A stretch of DNA of 64,000 nt from Haliotis asinina (GCF_037392515.1 NC_090290.1:55812753-55876752); one strand, 5' to 3'. Shown: positions 35,583 through 47,165, counted from the first letter of the stretch. The notes: a model not told the origin generated them from the letters alone. A program made the numbers and translations.

Positions 35583-38237
35583 GTTTTGCTTTGTGTTCTT
35601 CCACTGCTTCGCCGTGGTGTTTTGATGACAAAACCTTTGTCGCAGGGACTTTTTAGAAATATTCGTATCACGGTCAAATTAAAATTCGATACCATGAATT
35701 AACCTGTAACCTGTAGTATCTATGGGCAACTCTTATATCACGGTAGCACTTTCCCTCTGATCAATTTAAACATTACATCCATCCAGTCTACATCACCAAA
35801 AGTATTTGTATTGTACCTGCGAAAAAGTTCCACTTCCGCCCATGTAATTTGCATATTTGATTTGTTTTATATGTCGTAAGCTTATGTCGCCGATAAGTGC
35901 TTCAGTTGAATGACACACTGTCCATTTAACCTGGGACCATACAATAGATCTATCTATTGTATGGTCTCTGATTTAACATTTATATTGATCACTGGTTCTC
36001 TTTGTGTACCGATAATAAAAGTCTTTTTTTCAACTTACACTCTTCTATTTTGTTCCTGCTTTGGTGAATGTGAGACAGAATTTACTCTTTATTGCAATAA
36101 AAACCTTGACTTTTTATATCCATAGTAGCGATAAAGTCAAGTTCGCAAGTGACCACGTGACCTATATACCTAATTCGAACGCAGATTTGTCGACGGGCTA
36201 GTGCCAGATAACACACTATCGTCAGTTTTTCCTGCAATTCTGCGTAGGAGTAATTTATTGATTTGTAATATCTGTTTTAACGATGGTCCAGTTGGAAGTC
36301 GTATTTATGTATACCCCCCGCTCCCGAAAACATGAACACAGACTTATGTAGTTTGTGTTGCATTGTTTATAGAATATTTTCGTATTCTTGTTTCCCTTAC
36401 TTTGTTTGTCCTAAATGATAATACGCTAGAGGACACATTTGTAACACTGCGCAATTGTAACAAGGGCGATTACTCTAAAGGTTTCGATCAGGCATAGTGT
36501 AGCTGAGTAGAGTTATTTTCCATTGCTTTCCTACGCTTCACATCCTGGCGTTTTTCAGCTGCTCGCTCATGGCGGGATACATTTGACAAAACCTTTTTTC
36601 ACACAGGTAAGTAAATTTTTTCACAAAACGCAATAAAATGTTCTTCATACAGCAAATCTTGATTTGGTATGATATTAACTTTTCACGTGTAAAACTGAGG
36701 TATTACGACATATTTCGATGTAGAAATATTTGCCCCCATGTAGTTGTCCCTTATGTTCTGATAATAAAGAAAATTATGATGAAGGTTTTATGTAAGTACT
36801 TCACTCGTTTTACCAAAATAAAACATTATCAGTGTTATGTTGATAATATTGGCCCTCGGGTGAAAGTTTTTGGTGATAGTCTTTGTATGATATTTTTGGC
36901 ATACCAATACAAGAATTTTAAACCAAAAACATTTTAAATGCCGATGGTGATGATAGTTTAATGTGAATCCATTTCCACCTCAGTTGATCTAGATAATATA
37001 TTTCCACATTTTATTTTAATTATATTTCGAAAACAAACAAAGAGTTACATTTAAACCTTCTTTGTTACAGTTGCCCCATATACCTGTTACAATTGCGACG
37101 TAGTTGGATTCAGTTGTAGCACTGGCAGTCATTGAATTTGATACATAATCACTTTGTAGTGATATGATAGGGAACTTTAAACGACACTGAAGTTTAAAGT
37201 TGAGATGAAGATGTACTAGTTAGTATCGATTACCTTTGTGAGCGGTTGACTAGTATCGAATTACAATAAGTTAAGTAAAAAGTGCCCGTTTTCTAGGATT
37301 AGGGTTAGATGTACTAGAATAGGTTAATTAACTTGCCCTTTAACACACTGATGGCGGCTATATCTCACCCAGGTACGTTAGAGATGTTAGAGTATCAAAA
37401 ACTAACAAAATAGTATAATGGACATGTTTGAACATATAACAAGGACATGCTCATTTTCAAAACGGTACCTTTATTTATACCTGCATACTGTTAAACGGGA
37501 CTCCGTACAGGTAGTAACTCACGCAGACTGCATATCCCACAAACCTGCAGCTGGGAACACAATGTTGATGAGGATGACTATAGCGTATCTAAATATTTTA
37601 AACAGTACCATGTATGTTGAGTCTTGTACCATTCAACATAGTTATATACCTTGTGCAATGTCAGCTTTAACACATCGATCTAAGTGCAGTGAACCATCTT
37701 TACCGCAAATCCATAAATATTAATGCTACTTTCAGCGACCATTTTACTAAACATATGTCAACAGATGTACCGTCCACCTATCCGAAAAAAACGTCGAGCG
37801 TGTGTTCAAGTGTTAACGATACAACGACGTATGAAACATATATAAACATATATGAGCTGTATGCCAGCGAGGTCTCCCTGTGCACATGGCCCGTTCCAAC
37901 AATGCAATCAAAGTGCTGCTACAGTCAAATGTCGATATTAAATAAAGGGGGTTACGAACACCACGTAGCTAAGATCTGTTAGTGCAACGGGTCTTGATCC
38001 TTTTCTTATGGCAATCGAACTTCGTTGTACGCTTATAGAATAATTTATAGAATCCTACTTATGCAGCTCCCAAATCAGTTACACTGTATCTGCATTTCTG
38101 CATTCCCAGGCAACATACATTACACATACTGTACAAATAACACAACCCGAATTTCCATCAGGCACGTTTTGGAAACAAATAACGAAAAATGTCCCAATAC
38201 ATAAAATTAGTAAACGTCAAACACGAATGCATATCTC

Positions 38238-39941
38238 TCAGAACATTCCACCCAAGGCAGTTGCTCGTCTTGGAGATCCAGTGTGCTTTCGAGGTCGCCG
38301 CTCACCAAGTTCGAGGGGAGAACGTCCAGGGAGGGACAGCACCCTCAAGCGGCTATGTTCATCAAATCCAGCTTCGATCCTACCATTAGACAGGATCACC
38401 TGCCCACCGCTTGCAGTAAGAGTATGCCCGCCTCTTCTAATTCGAGTACTCATGTCCTTCTCAATTGCGACCTCAATATAATGAGTATTTACACGGATGA
38501 TGCCGACGTTTGGCGACATCTTCAGATACTTCGGGCCCGTGACTACGATCACATCCCCTCGTCCACTTTGGGTGATCTTGACGTTGTTGATGCGGATTTG
38601 AACTCCGCCCTTGGGCAGATTTTCGTACTCCGCCTGAGACGCCGCGTCAAGACACTGAGGAACATATTTCTCGCCAAATGTATCGGCCGAGAAGAGAAGA
38701 TTCACGGACTCATCCTTCGACATATTTCTGAACGTGGTAGTGTCAGGTTCGATCATGTTGGTGTCGAATTTGAAGGAGCTGTGATCATTCGCAAACCAAA
38801 TGTCATCCGTCGCCATTTTGGCACTGACATTATTGATCTGAACGCTAGTCGTGCCTCCATCTTGAAATATCTTGACTGATGGATGGAACAAAACGCTCAT
38901 ATTCCCACGTGCACTAGATGCCACGGCCATCTTACTTTTGTGACTGACGATACGTACCGTTCTGTCGGCTGTCATCTCAACGGAAGTGTCGTTCTTTAGA
39001 AGTACAGTCATGAGACCGGACGTTGATACATAGATTGATGGGTAGACGAAGGGAGATGGTTCTCCCGAATAATCACAAGCATTCATATCATCAAAAGCAC
39101 CCATAAGGACTTGTCCGTTGAATGTATTCGGGTAAGGACTGTAAGGTAAAGGTGGCGTGTAGTTTGAGCAGACAGGGGATTGAGGTTCACCAGTAGAATA
39201 GGCATAGTAGCCGTTTTCGATTTGTTCACAAGTTTTAGCTTTGGCCAGTTCCTGTTCTTGGAGGACTTGTGATTCTAACATATGCGGCGGAAATACTCGA
39301 TCTGGAGGAGGTTGTTGAAACATCATTGAGGGATTAAAGTAGTTTGGGTCTGGCATCGGGCAATTTCGCGGCATATCTGGAGGTGGAATGTAACATTCTG
39401 GAGGCCAAAACATGATGGGCGGTGGCATTTGTCCATTAACATCGCCGTCATCGCCGTTTTGAGTTTGGTCTGTCTCAGGTGGAGTTTCGGGTGTTTGCTG
39501 TTTAGGGTCACTCTCAATGTCGTCAATTCTATAATCATCTTCTAATTTAGGTTTACTTGTATTTGCCGCAGCTTCAATTTCAGCCTTGAAGTCTGTCGCC
39601 ACATCTGGAGACATATATTCACATATTACTTCAATGTCATCATCTGTTAGAGACGAATCATCAGGTGGATTTTCAGAGCTTTCGGCATCATCTTGATCTC
39701 GAACATCATCAATCTTGCAATTTTCTAAACCAGTAGTCACGTCATAAAACTGCTCATCTGGATCAGGTTCTTGTTCCACTGAATCTTCCCCGGTTTGTAA
39801 TGGAGGTTTGGCAAGACCTTCGGGAGGATCCTTGGCTGAATCACTCGTGACAGAATCATGAAAATCCTCGTTACAATCCTCCTGTTCTAGTGCACTATTA
39901 TTGTGAGTTTCATTCGTCAATTCCGGATTCCCTGTACTCAT
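38238..39941 (-). CDS. Intronless ORF, 567 residues, unknown function
   Basis: A single uninterrupted reading frame from ATG (39941) to the stop at 38238, far longer than chance. Residues 1-160 are acidic and polar. Residues about 165-225 are rich in Pro and Met (PPPIMFWPPECYIPPPDMP). The C-terminal 280 residues look like repeated beta strands, with INNV occurring twice (SVQINNVSAK; IRINNVKITQ), and end in a basic tail. No family is recognised; I considered sperm-flagellar and DUF proteins with beta-rich repeats but cannot support one. Codon use looks ordinary. Lack of introns beside multi-exon neighbours suggests a retrogene or a germline gene. Two CRE palindromes lie upstream. Confidence 0.75.
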   Translation of the reverse strand: MSTGNPELTNETHNNSALEQEDCNEDFHDSVTSDSAKDPPEGLAKPPLQTGEDSVEQEPDPDEQFYDVTTGLENCKIDDVRDQDDAESSENPPDDSSLTDDDIEVICEYMSPDVATDFKAEIEAAANTSKPKLEDDYRIDDIESDPKQQTPETPPETDQTQNGDDGDVNGQMPPPIMFWPPECYIPPPDMPRNCPMPDPNYFNPSMMFQQPPPDRVFPPHMLESQVLQEQELAKAKTCEQIENGYYAYSTGEPQSPVCSNYTPPLPYSPYPNTFNGQVLMGAFDDMNACDYSGEPSPFVYPSIYVSTSGLMTVLLKNDTSVEMTADRTVRIVSHKSKMAVASSARGNMSVLFHPSVKIFQDGGTTSVQINNVSAKMATDDIWFANDHSSFKFDTNMIEPDTTTFRNMSKDESVNLLFSADTFGEKYVPQCLDAASQAEYENLPKGGVQIRINNVKITQSGRGDVIVVTGPKYLKMSPNVGIIRVNTHYIEVAIEKDMSTRIRRGGHTLTASGGQVILSNGRIEAGFDEHSRLRVLSLPGRSPLELGERRPRKHTGSPRRATALGGMF

Positions 39942-40043
39942 TGTGGAATTGTCCTATTTCATACCGAAGGAGGTTCAAGTAGTCTTAGCTCTGGCATAAA
40001 GGCAAACGGTTCAGATAACTGTGAACTGTGTTGCTATAGCTAT

Positions 40044-40120
40044 TGCGTCATAATCGACTCTACACAAAGTAACTGACGTCATGTGTTACTCAGTGAGACG
40101 TCAAAATGTCAATGACGTCA
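40044..40120 (-). promoter_or_regulatory. Cluster of CRE sites upstream of the intronless ORF
   Basis: Perfect TGACGTCA palindromes at 40074-40081 and 40113-40120, 39 bp apart. A near-perfect AGACGTCA lies at 40096-40103 and a half-site TGCGTCA at 40044-40050. They are 103-179 bases before the ATG. Such clusters bind CREB/CREM-type bZIP factors. Confidence 0.6.
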
Positions 40121-41142
40121 TGACCTAGAAATGACCTGTGGATCCTTATTTCATTCATACCTAAAAATGAAGAAAAGCAGTCTAATAATCTTGAACAACG
40201 TTGTTAGGTTGCTGAAAGGTAAGACAAAATGCTGATGAGCTATTTACTCATTTAGTGATTCAAGCTGCTATTCTCAGTCAATATAATGTACTTTTAACGT
40301 ACTCTTTGCGCGAACACCTATTGTAATTACTGATGTTCATGATCAGCGATCCAATCACTTTTCATTTAATTCCGCAGATATTCTATCTCTTACTCTGGAT
40401 GGATCTGGGGTTTTTTCATATGATCGAAACTGATTATTGATGTGTTATGTTTACCCATATATAAATAAAATATTGTATTGACACCCAAAATGGCAAGTAT
40501 TGTTCAGCAGATATGAGGAATCGCCTCATATGCCAGGAATACATAAATAAGGAAAACAAAACGGGTACTAATTGTGCTTCCTACCTAAAGTGTAACCGTA
40601 TTTTTTTTCTGGCCTAAATTTAATTTTGATGACGTTTGTATCAGATTTGTCATAACCGGTTTTCGAGTGTATACCTTCCTTTGCCCCACCGTATATCTCG
40701 GAAGCGAATAGTGCAAATTATCGCTTGCTTTTTGGTCATTCAGACGCCTGGGGTGAACTATTTTCAAAAATCCAGAAATAAGTCGCATATTGCAAGGGAA
40801 ACAGAGGTTAAGAAAAATGTGTTCTATCTGGCACCACACCTAGAAATGAAGAAACCAAACACGTTTGGTTTGGGGTGCGGGCCTTATCAGCTGGCTCAGC
40901 TCCTAGATATACCGCGACACGACGGTCTGTCAGCACCTCATTTGTACGGACAACAGGTAAGACACACTAACTTCTCACGTAGAACTTATAATTTCTGGTT
41001 ATGATCCGTGATAGTTGCATGACATATGAACCACGCGTGTAGTGCCCCATTTGGTAAAGGAACTAACAAAAAAATCCATCTTTATCGTAAGCCTTTATCT
41101 AAGTCCATATCACAATTAATCAATGTATTGCAACAGAGTGTG

Positions 41143-41247
41143 CAGCTATACTATACTATACTATACTATACTATACTATACTATACTATACTATACTATA
41201 CTATACTATACTATACTATACTATACTATACTATACTATACTATACT
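41143..41247 (+). repeat. (ACTAT)n pentanucleotide array, about 20 units
   Basis: Perfect CTATA/ACTAT repeats for about 100 bp. They are open in several frames because the unit has no stop in those phases. Confidence 0.95.
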
Positions 41248-41796
41248 TCAGGTCTTGGTCATGATTCGGTCTACCAAGACCTTGGACATATTTTCGTATC
41301 ATATTTCAAACCAGATTAAGATACGTACACACAAGAATGGATAAATGTATTCGCATTAAACATTAGATATGAATGCTATGCAAGATTTAAGATTAGCTAT
41401 GAAGCAGGTATGGAATACATTTCCAACCGACCTTGCTCGTGCTCGTGCTCAAGAAGAATGTGCAAGGCTAAATATTGATTCCAGGAGACATCATAAAAGT
41501 TTCAAAATTTTAAATGGTATGTACATATTATAACTAGCACAATACCGAAGATCTGTACCATTTCACCCTTACGAACATTCTTAAGAACATTCGAAAGCAA
41601 CGCATGCCAAATAAACATCGATTAGGTCTTCAATACATTGGATACAATATGTGAAGTCCATAGTCTGGTGTCCTCCGGGGTGATGTTGCTGCAAAATTAC
41701 TAAAAGCGGCGCAAAACCATACTCACATACTGACTATAAACGATCCAGATCAAATGTGATTGATATACATTTATTGTTTTAACAGCTCACATAACA

Positions 41797-43937
41797 ATGA
41801 AGGTCGTGCTTATGCTCCTTGTTCTGCTGCCCCTCGCCTTCTCCAAGCCTCTGGAGAAGAAGATGCTGCTATGTAAGTCACTTCGCTTCACCCTTGAACC
41901 ACGTCCCCAGCGTGCGACGACGTAACGAATCATGTGTGATCAGGCTCAGTCACGTTGTTGATTGTGTGTCACCCGGAAGGCTGAAATGGTGCTCACAATA
42001 TCAACCATTGGGTTACAGACTCGAACACTTACTGGAAGATCGCGTGCGATGTTATACTACAACTTACATGCCTTCTTGTTCCTTTTCTGTAACTGATTCA
42101 CAGTTGATGCTGGCATTTTCTGGAATCTTCAAATCATTCCGGGGCGGTCGGGTAACCTAGTGGTTTCAGCGTAAGCTCGTCACGCCAAAGACACCGGGTT
42201 CTATTCCCCACATGGGCACCATTTCTGGTGTCCTTGCCGTGATGTCACTGGGATATTGCTCAAAGGGGCGTAAAACCAACCTCAGTCACTCACTCCAGTC
42301 ATCATTTCAAATGTCGGCGGTTTTAACCCCAACCGTACATACAACACTACCATATTATCATCGTCCAGCAATATTAGACCTTACGCCCATACCTGAGTAC
42401 TGTTATTAAAGAAAAATAGAACTAAGTCCCATATTATAAGTCGAACTTTGTGTGCGTCACCAAGTTCCTCTTTGGGGCACTCTAGAGACTTTTGACAGTA
42501 CACGTAACCATGTCCCTAATAAACAGAAGGCTTCGTCAGCTCTGTTTATCTGATGTATGTTCTACGTAGATTGCGTATGGATAACTCAATGCTTCCCTCT
42601 TCAGCTGGCGTCGTGGATTCAAACGAGGTTAAGCACATAGTGAGTCTTTTGGTTCAAACCCTTGGTTCTGACACTACTGAGAAGCTCTGCGAGACCGAGT
42701 GCCCTCTGATCATAAAGGTGCCCCTCCTCCAGAATGCGTGTCCTATGGTCTGCCCTTCGTAAGTGTTGGACTTAAACGTACCCTTATAGACTGCACTTCG
42801 TAAGTGTTAGACTTAAACGTACCCTTATAGACTGCACTTCGTAAGTGTTAGACTTTAAGGTACCCTTATAGACTGCACTTCGTACACGTTAATGGCACCA
42901 TCTAGATTGATATTTGTAAGTGTCATACGTAAACGTACCCTTATAGACTGTTCTTTGCAACTGTTAGTGAACATAACACCATGGGTGTTCTTCGTGATAG
43001 GCGTGAACGTAACTTTAAAGATTGTATTAGAAGTCAATGTAACTATCTAGATTGCAGTTCTTGTCGATGTGGTATGCGTAAATATAACGTTATGGATGCT
43101 CTTCGTAAGTGATAGGCAAAAGCGAAGCATCGGATGTGTTTAACGTGACCGTAACTATCCAGATGGAGTTTTGTAAGTTATAACGTGAACGTCACTATCT
43201 AGATGGAGTTTTGTAAGTTATAACGTGAACGGCACTCTCTAGATGGAGTTTTGTAAGTTATAACGTGAACGTCACTATCCAGCTTGAATTTTGTAAGTTA
43301 TAACGTGAACGTCACTATCTAGATGGGGTTTTGTAAGTTATAACGTGAACGTCACTCTCTAGATGGAGTTTTGTAAGTTATAACGTGAACGTCACTATCT
43401 AGATGGAGTTTTGTATGTTATAACGTGAACGTCACTATCTAGATGGAGTTTTGTATGTTTTAACGTGAACGTCACTCTCTAGATGGAGTTTTGTAAGTTA
43501 TAACGTGAACGTCACTATCTAGCTTGAGTTTCTTAAGTTATAACGTGAACGTAACTATCCAGCTTGAGTTTTGTAAGTTATAACGTGAACGTCACTCTCT
43601 AGATGAAGTTTAGTGTTAAAGGTGAACGTAACTATCTAGCTTGAGTTTTGTAATTGTTAAACGTGTCCGTAACTATCTAGATTGTAGACATATAGGTAAC
43701 AATTCTTTCTCATGAAACAATTACTAGTAAAACTCTGTATTATTGTCTATTTCTGTGAAGATATATTGTCGATTGTGTGTACTGACGCCACGTTACGTTA
43801 GAGCATTTTGTTTTATACTCGTCTCCTGGGAGACATCTCAAACTCCATGGGTCCATTTTGGTTATACGTCCAAAATAAACTATAACTGTTTCTTTTTCAG
43901 AATCCAGAACCTTATAAAAAAGTTCAACCTTGAATAG
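41797..43937 (+). CDS. Small secreted four-cysteine peptide, 3 exons, 88 residues
   Basis: Coding exons 41797-41872, 42605-42758 and 43901-43937 join in phase (phases 1 and 2) with GT-AG introns. A good acceptor (TTTTAACAG) just before the start, with the exon beginning at 41786, suggests an upstream untranslated exon. The protein starts with a signal peptide, MKVVLMLLVLLPLAFS, probably cut before KPLEKK. The mature part is about 72 residues with likely amphipathic helices and cysteines at 54, 58, 71 and 75 (C-x3-C-x12-C-x3-C), ending in a basic IQNLIKKFNLE. That spacing fits two helices pinned by two disulphides (a helical hairpin). Function is unknown; a secreted defence, signalling or shell-matrix peptide are all possible. 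AATAAA follows the stop closely. Confidence 0.8.
42135..42297 (+). repeat. SINE family B copy in intron 1 of the peptide gene
   Basis: Head GTAACCTAGTGGTTTCAGCG, B box ACCGGGTTCTATTCCCC, body CATTTCTGGTGTCCTTGCCG, tail TCAGTCACTCACTCC. Confidence 0.8.
42751..42920 (+). repeat. 41-bp repeats that begin at the exon 2 splice donor
   Basis: The end of exon 2 plus donor (TGCCCTTC|GTAAGTGTTGGAC) is repeated as TGCACTTCGTAAGTGTTAGAC. GT dinucleotides fall at 42759, 42800, 42841 and 42882, exactly 41 bp apart. The last of these is GTACAC, and a more diverged unit follows at 42916. The repeats thus include 8 exonic bases. Confidence 0.9.
43160..43640 (+). repeat. 40-bp minisatellite with a donor-like site in each unit
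   Basis: Unit AGATGGAGTTTTGTAAGTTA plus TAACGTGAACGTCACTATCT, about 12 copies. TTGTAAGTTA recurs every 40 bp from 43173; some units have GTATGT or TTAAGT instead. It occupies most of intron 2 of the peptide gene and is probably a diverged continuation of the 41-bp array. Confidence 0.9.
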
Positions 43938-43945
43938 GCTCAATG

Positions 43946-43951
43946 AATAAA
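43946..43951 (+). terminator. Poly(A) signal AATAAA of the peptide gene
   Basis: AATAAA begins 9 bases after the TAG stop, giving a very short 3' UTR. It supports the three-exon model. Confidence 0.7.
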
Positions 43952-46219
43952 AATGAGTCCTGACTCCGTATTTTCCAACTATATTTCTTTCATAGAAGAC
44001 GGACAATAACTTCAGCATGTGAAGTGGTTGAGTGGGCGAGTGATTGGCTTCACACACTACTAAAGCTCTGTCATAGTGCCAACTTATGGCGGTACATACA
44101 TTCCCCGCCAAAAAACTGCACAATTCAGGGAGGATAGTGAAGGAAACAAAATCACTTCAGTCCCCCATCCAAAACATATTTTTTTCCAAAACTGAAAGTT
44201 GTGAACGAAGTCAGTAAACAGTATAAAACTTGCACTGCTTTGAAATAAGGTACCCATAAAAGCGCTAGAAATTTATGTTTATGGGTAACTAGTAGTAGGA
44301 ACGTGAACCACGAGAAAATGAACTCTTCTGTTCTTGTTTTGGTTCAAACATCAAATAAAAAACCCAAACACTTAATGCATCAGAAAAAACAGAAAGAATG
44401 TGTACTGAGTAAAGCGTATTTCACACTGACGCCACATGACATCCGTTCAATATCCAGAACTGACAGAACCACGCATACCACATTTACATTGACTCAAACA
44501 TTAAAATCACAAACTTGAAAACAAAACGTCCCCATTCGCGAAAACGTCATGGAATCATACAAAAGATGACAAAAGAGAAGTGAACATTGTTTCAAAAATA
44601 TGGCCGCGACAGTCGTGCAACCTTGAGATATCTACAAGAAACACTTACACAATGAGACATTGGGATAAAACATTTGTTCACTTTTGGATCCATACTTATT
44701 TAGAGTAAGATAAAAACAATCTGCATAGTTAACAAAACGCAACACCTTTAGTAATTTACGTCTGGGTTAAAAAGTGGCATGATCGACGATGGAATCCATA
44801 GAATGAGCATTGCTCTGTTCCTATGCAGTAATTCAAACGTTATCAACAAGTGATTTTTTTTATGTCTTTGGTGTTTCCAATGTGATGTCATGGACCATTC
44901 TAACTGTCGGGTAAACGTAAATTACAATTTGTTTATCTGAAGTGATCATCCAGGTTCTGCAGTTGTGTATCTGCGTTGACGCTGTATTAAACTACGAAGC
45001 GAAATGTTGTTTCAACGTAAGGAATGATCCCATAACGCTCCGAAGCAACGATACAATATCATCACCGTCACTCAAGATTACGTTCTTAAAAACTCGGCCT
45101 TTCAAACGAACATTACTGATCTGTGTTCAATGGTGTTTCTCGTAGACACAGCCTGATTGTTGTATACACTACTTCATGCCCCAAACCATACATAGTTTTT
45201 GGTATTTTAAAAGTTTCTAGTTTCTATTCATGGGTAATACATTCTGACATAAAGCAAATCACAAGCATGCTATCGACAATTGCTTATTGCTTAAATCGCA
45301 ATTTTGTATGTTTTCACATGTGTATTTGATGGGTATTTTTCATAAACAGTTCCTGATTGCTTTCAAAATTTCACTACATTTGACACGTGGTGGTGGTGTT
45401 CTGAGAAGCACCTTCTATTGACGAGTCCGTCACTCACCGACACTACAAAAACATCCATTCTAGGCATTTGTTTAAACGACGTGTTAGTTTTCTTGCTTTT
45501 CGTGTTTGAGATTCTGTACTCGGTATTTAAAGATCTAAAACTGCTTTTGGAATCACATCTTGCAAACTCAACGACTGCAATTGTCCATTTTCGTTGGGAC
45601 TGACCGAGTCAAGACAGAAGTGATGTGTCAGATGTTTTCAGGGACACCAGACATTTCATACATACGATTGTTCAAAACATACTGGACAAGCCCTAAATAC
45701 TATCTAAATATAGAGCTTTGCAACCTATCGGGCCTACACCAAAATAAATTGGATTGCTACAAGCCTGGGGCTAATCATTTAGGACTCTGAACAACCGGTA
45801 CACTGTTTGGGTGTGACATGTATCATTCGCTCATTGTATTTCAGTAAACAGGCACCATTATTTGTTAAGACAAGTAGATAGACACGTGCCCACAAACACA
45901 AGACACAGAGGAAACTTAGGATGTAAAACAACGAGCATGGAGAGTGCCTTTTAGGGAATGACACCAGAAACGGGCTTCACACATTGTACACATGTGACGA
46001 GTCAACACTTCAACATTAGGATACTCCATTGTCCCAATGTTGAATGGGCCAACGAGCAATGGTATGGTATTGACAAACTCAGAAAAATAGTCAGAGGTTA
46101 TCTGGGAATCAGATCATTGTAAAATTGTAGCAGGTCTCACGTGCATCTCAGCATCACAGCAAACACTCGCAGAGATCAATAGCATTCACTGACCATACCC
46201 GAGTTTTGTGCAACCCACC

Positions 46220-46332
46220 CAGGCCTAGATTTTTTAAACTGTCTTTCAGCTAACATGGTCATGAGTGTGCCATACATTGACATTAACTTACAACCATCTT
46301 AGTGCTAAGGCAGCTTAAAAAATCTAGGCCCA
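46220..46332. repeat. Hairpin MITE-like repeat, copy 1
   Basis: Ends GGCCTAGATTTTTTAAACTG and CAGCTTAAAAAATCTAGGCC are inverted copies. The core shares CATACATTGACATTAACTTACAA-type sequence with the copies at 46362 and 54339. Confidence 0.75.
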
Positions 46333-46361
46333 GGAACAATGGCACAGCAGCTGGGAACTAG

Positions 46362-46469
46362 GGTCTAGATTTTCGAATCTCTCTTAGCGCTAAGACAGTT
46401 GTAAGTGCCATACATTAACATTAACTTACGACTATCTTAGTGCTAAGAGAGCTTCGAAAATCTAGGCCC
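46362..46469. repeat. Hairpin MITE-like repeat, copy 2
   Basis: Almost a perfect palindrome: CTAGATTTTCGAA, CTCTTAGCGCTAAGA on the left; TCTTAGTGCTAAGAGAGCTT and TTCGAAAATCTAG on the right. Confidence 0.8.
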
Positions 46470-46555
46470 CGGGCTGCAACTCTGCGATCAGACATGGCTT
46501 CTGTGGCAACCCAGACAGGAAATATAGAAATATAAAGAACTTTTGCATAATGTGT

Positions 46556-46561
46556 TTTATT
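46556..46561 (-). terminator. Candidate poly(A) signal for POLG
   Basis: AATAAA on the minus strand, 1.47 kb after the POLG stop at 48032. It would imply a long 3' UTR with repeats in it. No nearer clear signal was seen. Confidence 0.3.
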
Positions 46562-46954
46562 TACTACAAACATTCACAAAATTGTTTCCATTTTTAACTG
46601 CACTTTTGTGGGTGATAGCACCATAAAATAACATCACAAAACAGAATCAAATGCAGATGTTTCAGTCATTAACACAGAACTGAAATTGTTCCAAGAATAA
46701 ATGCCTCTAGAGATTAAAGACCTTCCCTGACACAAGCAAACATCTCCACCCCTATATTCCTGAGACCATCCATCAGATTGAGTGAGTGAGTGAGTGAGTG
46801 ACTGAGTAACTTGGGTTTTTACCATATTACATGACACTATATTTATATAGCACACATTTCTACACAGCTAGTGTATGCTCAAGGTGTTGGTATTTTTTTC
46901 CCCTTGATCACTGGATGTCAGTTTCAACACACTATCAATCAACTCCCCAGCATA

Positions 46955-47165
46955 GAACTCTTGCAGCCACTAGGTGCACCAAGCTAATGTGGCTTTCTCA
47001 CCTTACGAGGGGGACCTGGGACACATAGTCAGAGTACTTTGTACAAGGTCACTGCACGCTGATGTACCCGCAACTAGGAGTTGCATTCATGTGGCCACCA
47101 TCTGGTCATTTACCAACAGATTTGTGGCACAGACTTGTGTACCATACACTGGGGTTGTGACAACA
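46955..47165. repeat. Dispersed repeat family C, copy 2
   Basis: Aligns with 10430-10690 through GAACTCTTGC, GGGACACATAGTCAGAGTAC, TGATGTACCCGCAACTA and CATCTGGTCATTTACC. Confidence 0.6.

Larger units (their letters stand above)
32729..38237. other. Intergenic stretch without a recognised gene
   Basis: AT-rich. It contains the family A pair near 34.4-34.9 kb, a SINE B copy at 35.4 kb and a small 12-bp-arm palindrome at 35935-35970 (ACCATACAATAG / CTATTGTATGGT). A strong donor-like CAG|GTAAGT at 36607 could end an untranslated first exon of the peptide gene downstream. Short open frames of up to about 130 codons look like chance. Confidence 0.55.
39942..41785. other. Intergenic stretch between the intronless ORF and the peptide gene
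   Basis: Contains the CRE cluster, an ACTAT pentamer array and a SINE B 3' fragment (41635-41738). An open frame at 40636-41004 ends near a donor-like CAG|GTAAGA, but I can assign it no protein family. A short segment near 41385-41520 translates to something like the tail of a LINE reverse transcriptase, too weak to call. Confidence 0.5.
43952..46555. other. Intergenic stretch between the convergent peptide gene and POLG
   Basis: No gene recognised. Short open frames only. It includes a SINE B reverse fragment (45945-46040) and two hairpin repeats (listed). Confidence 0.55.

Noticed and set aside
38283-38879. 198-codon open frame on the plus strand
   Set aside because: It is antisense to the C-terminal half of the intronless ORF and has no features of its own.
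40636-41004. 122-codon plus-strand open frame ending near a donor-like site
   Set aside because: No recognisable family, no acceptor, and no partner exon found in phase.
41385-41520. Possible LINE reverse-transcriptase tail fragment
   Set aside because: A short translated stretch (HHKSFKILNGM) looks similar, but it is too short and diverged to support a call.
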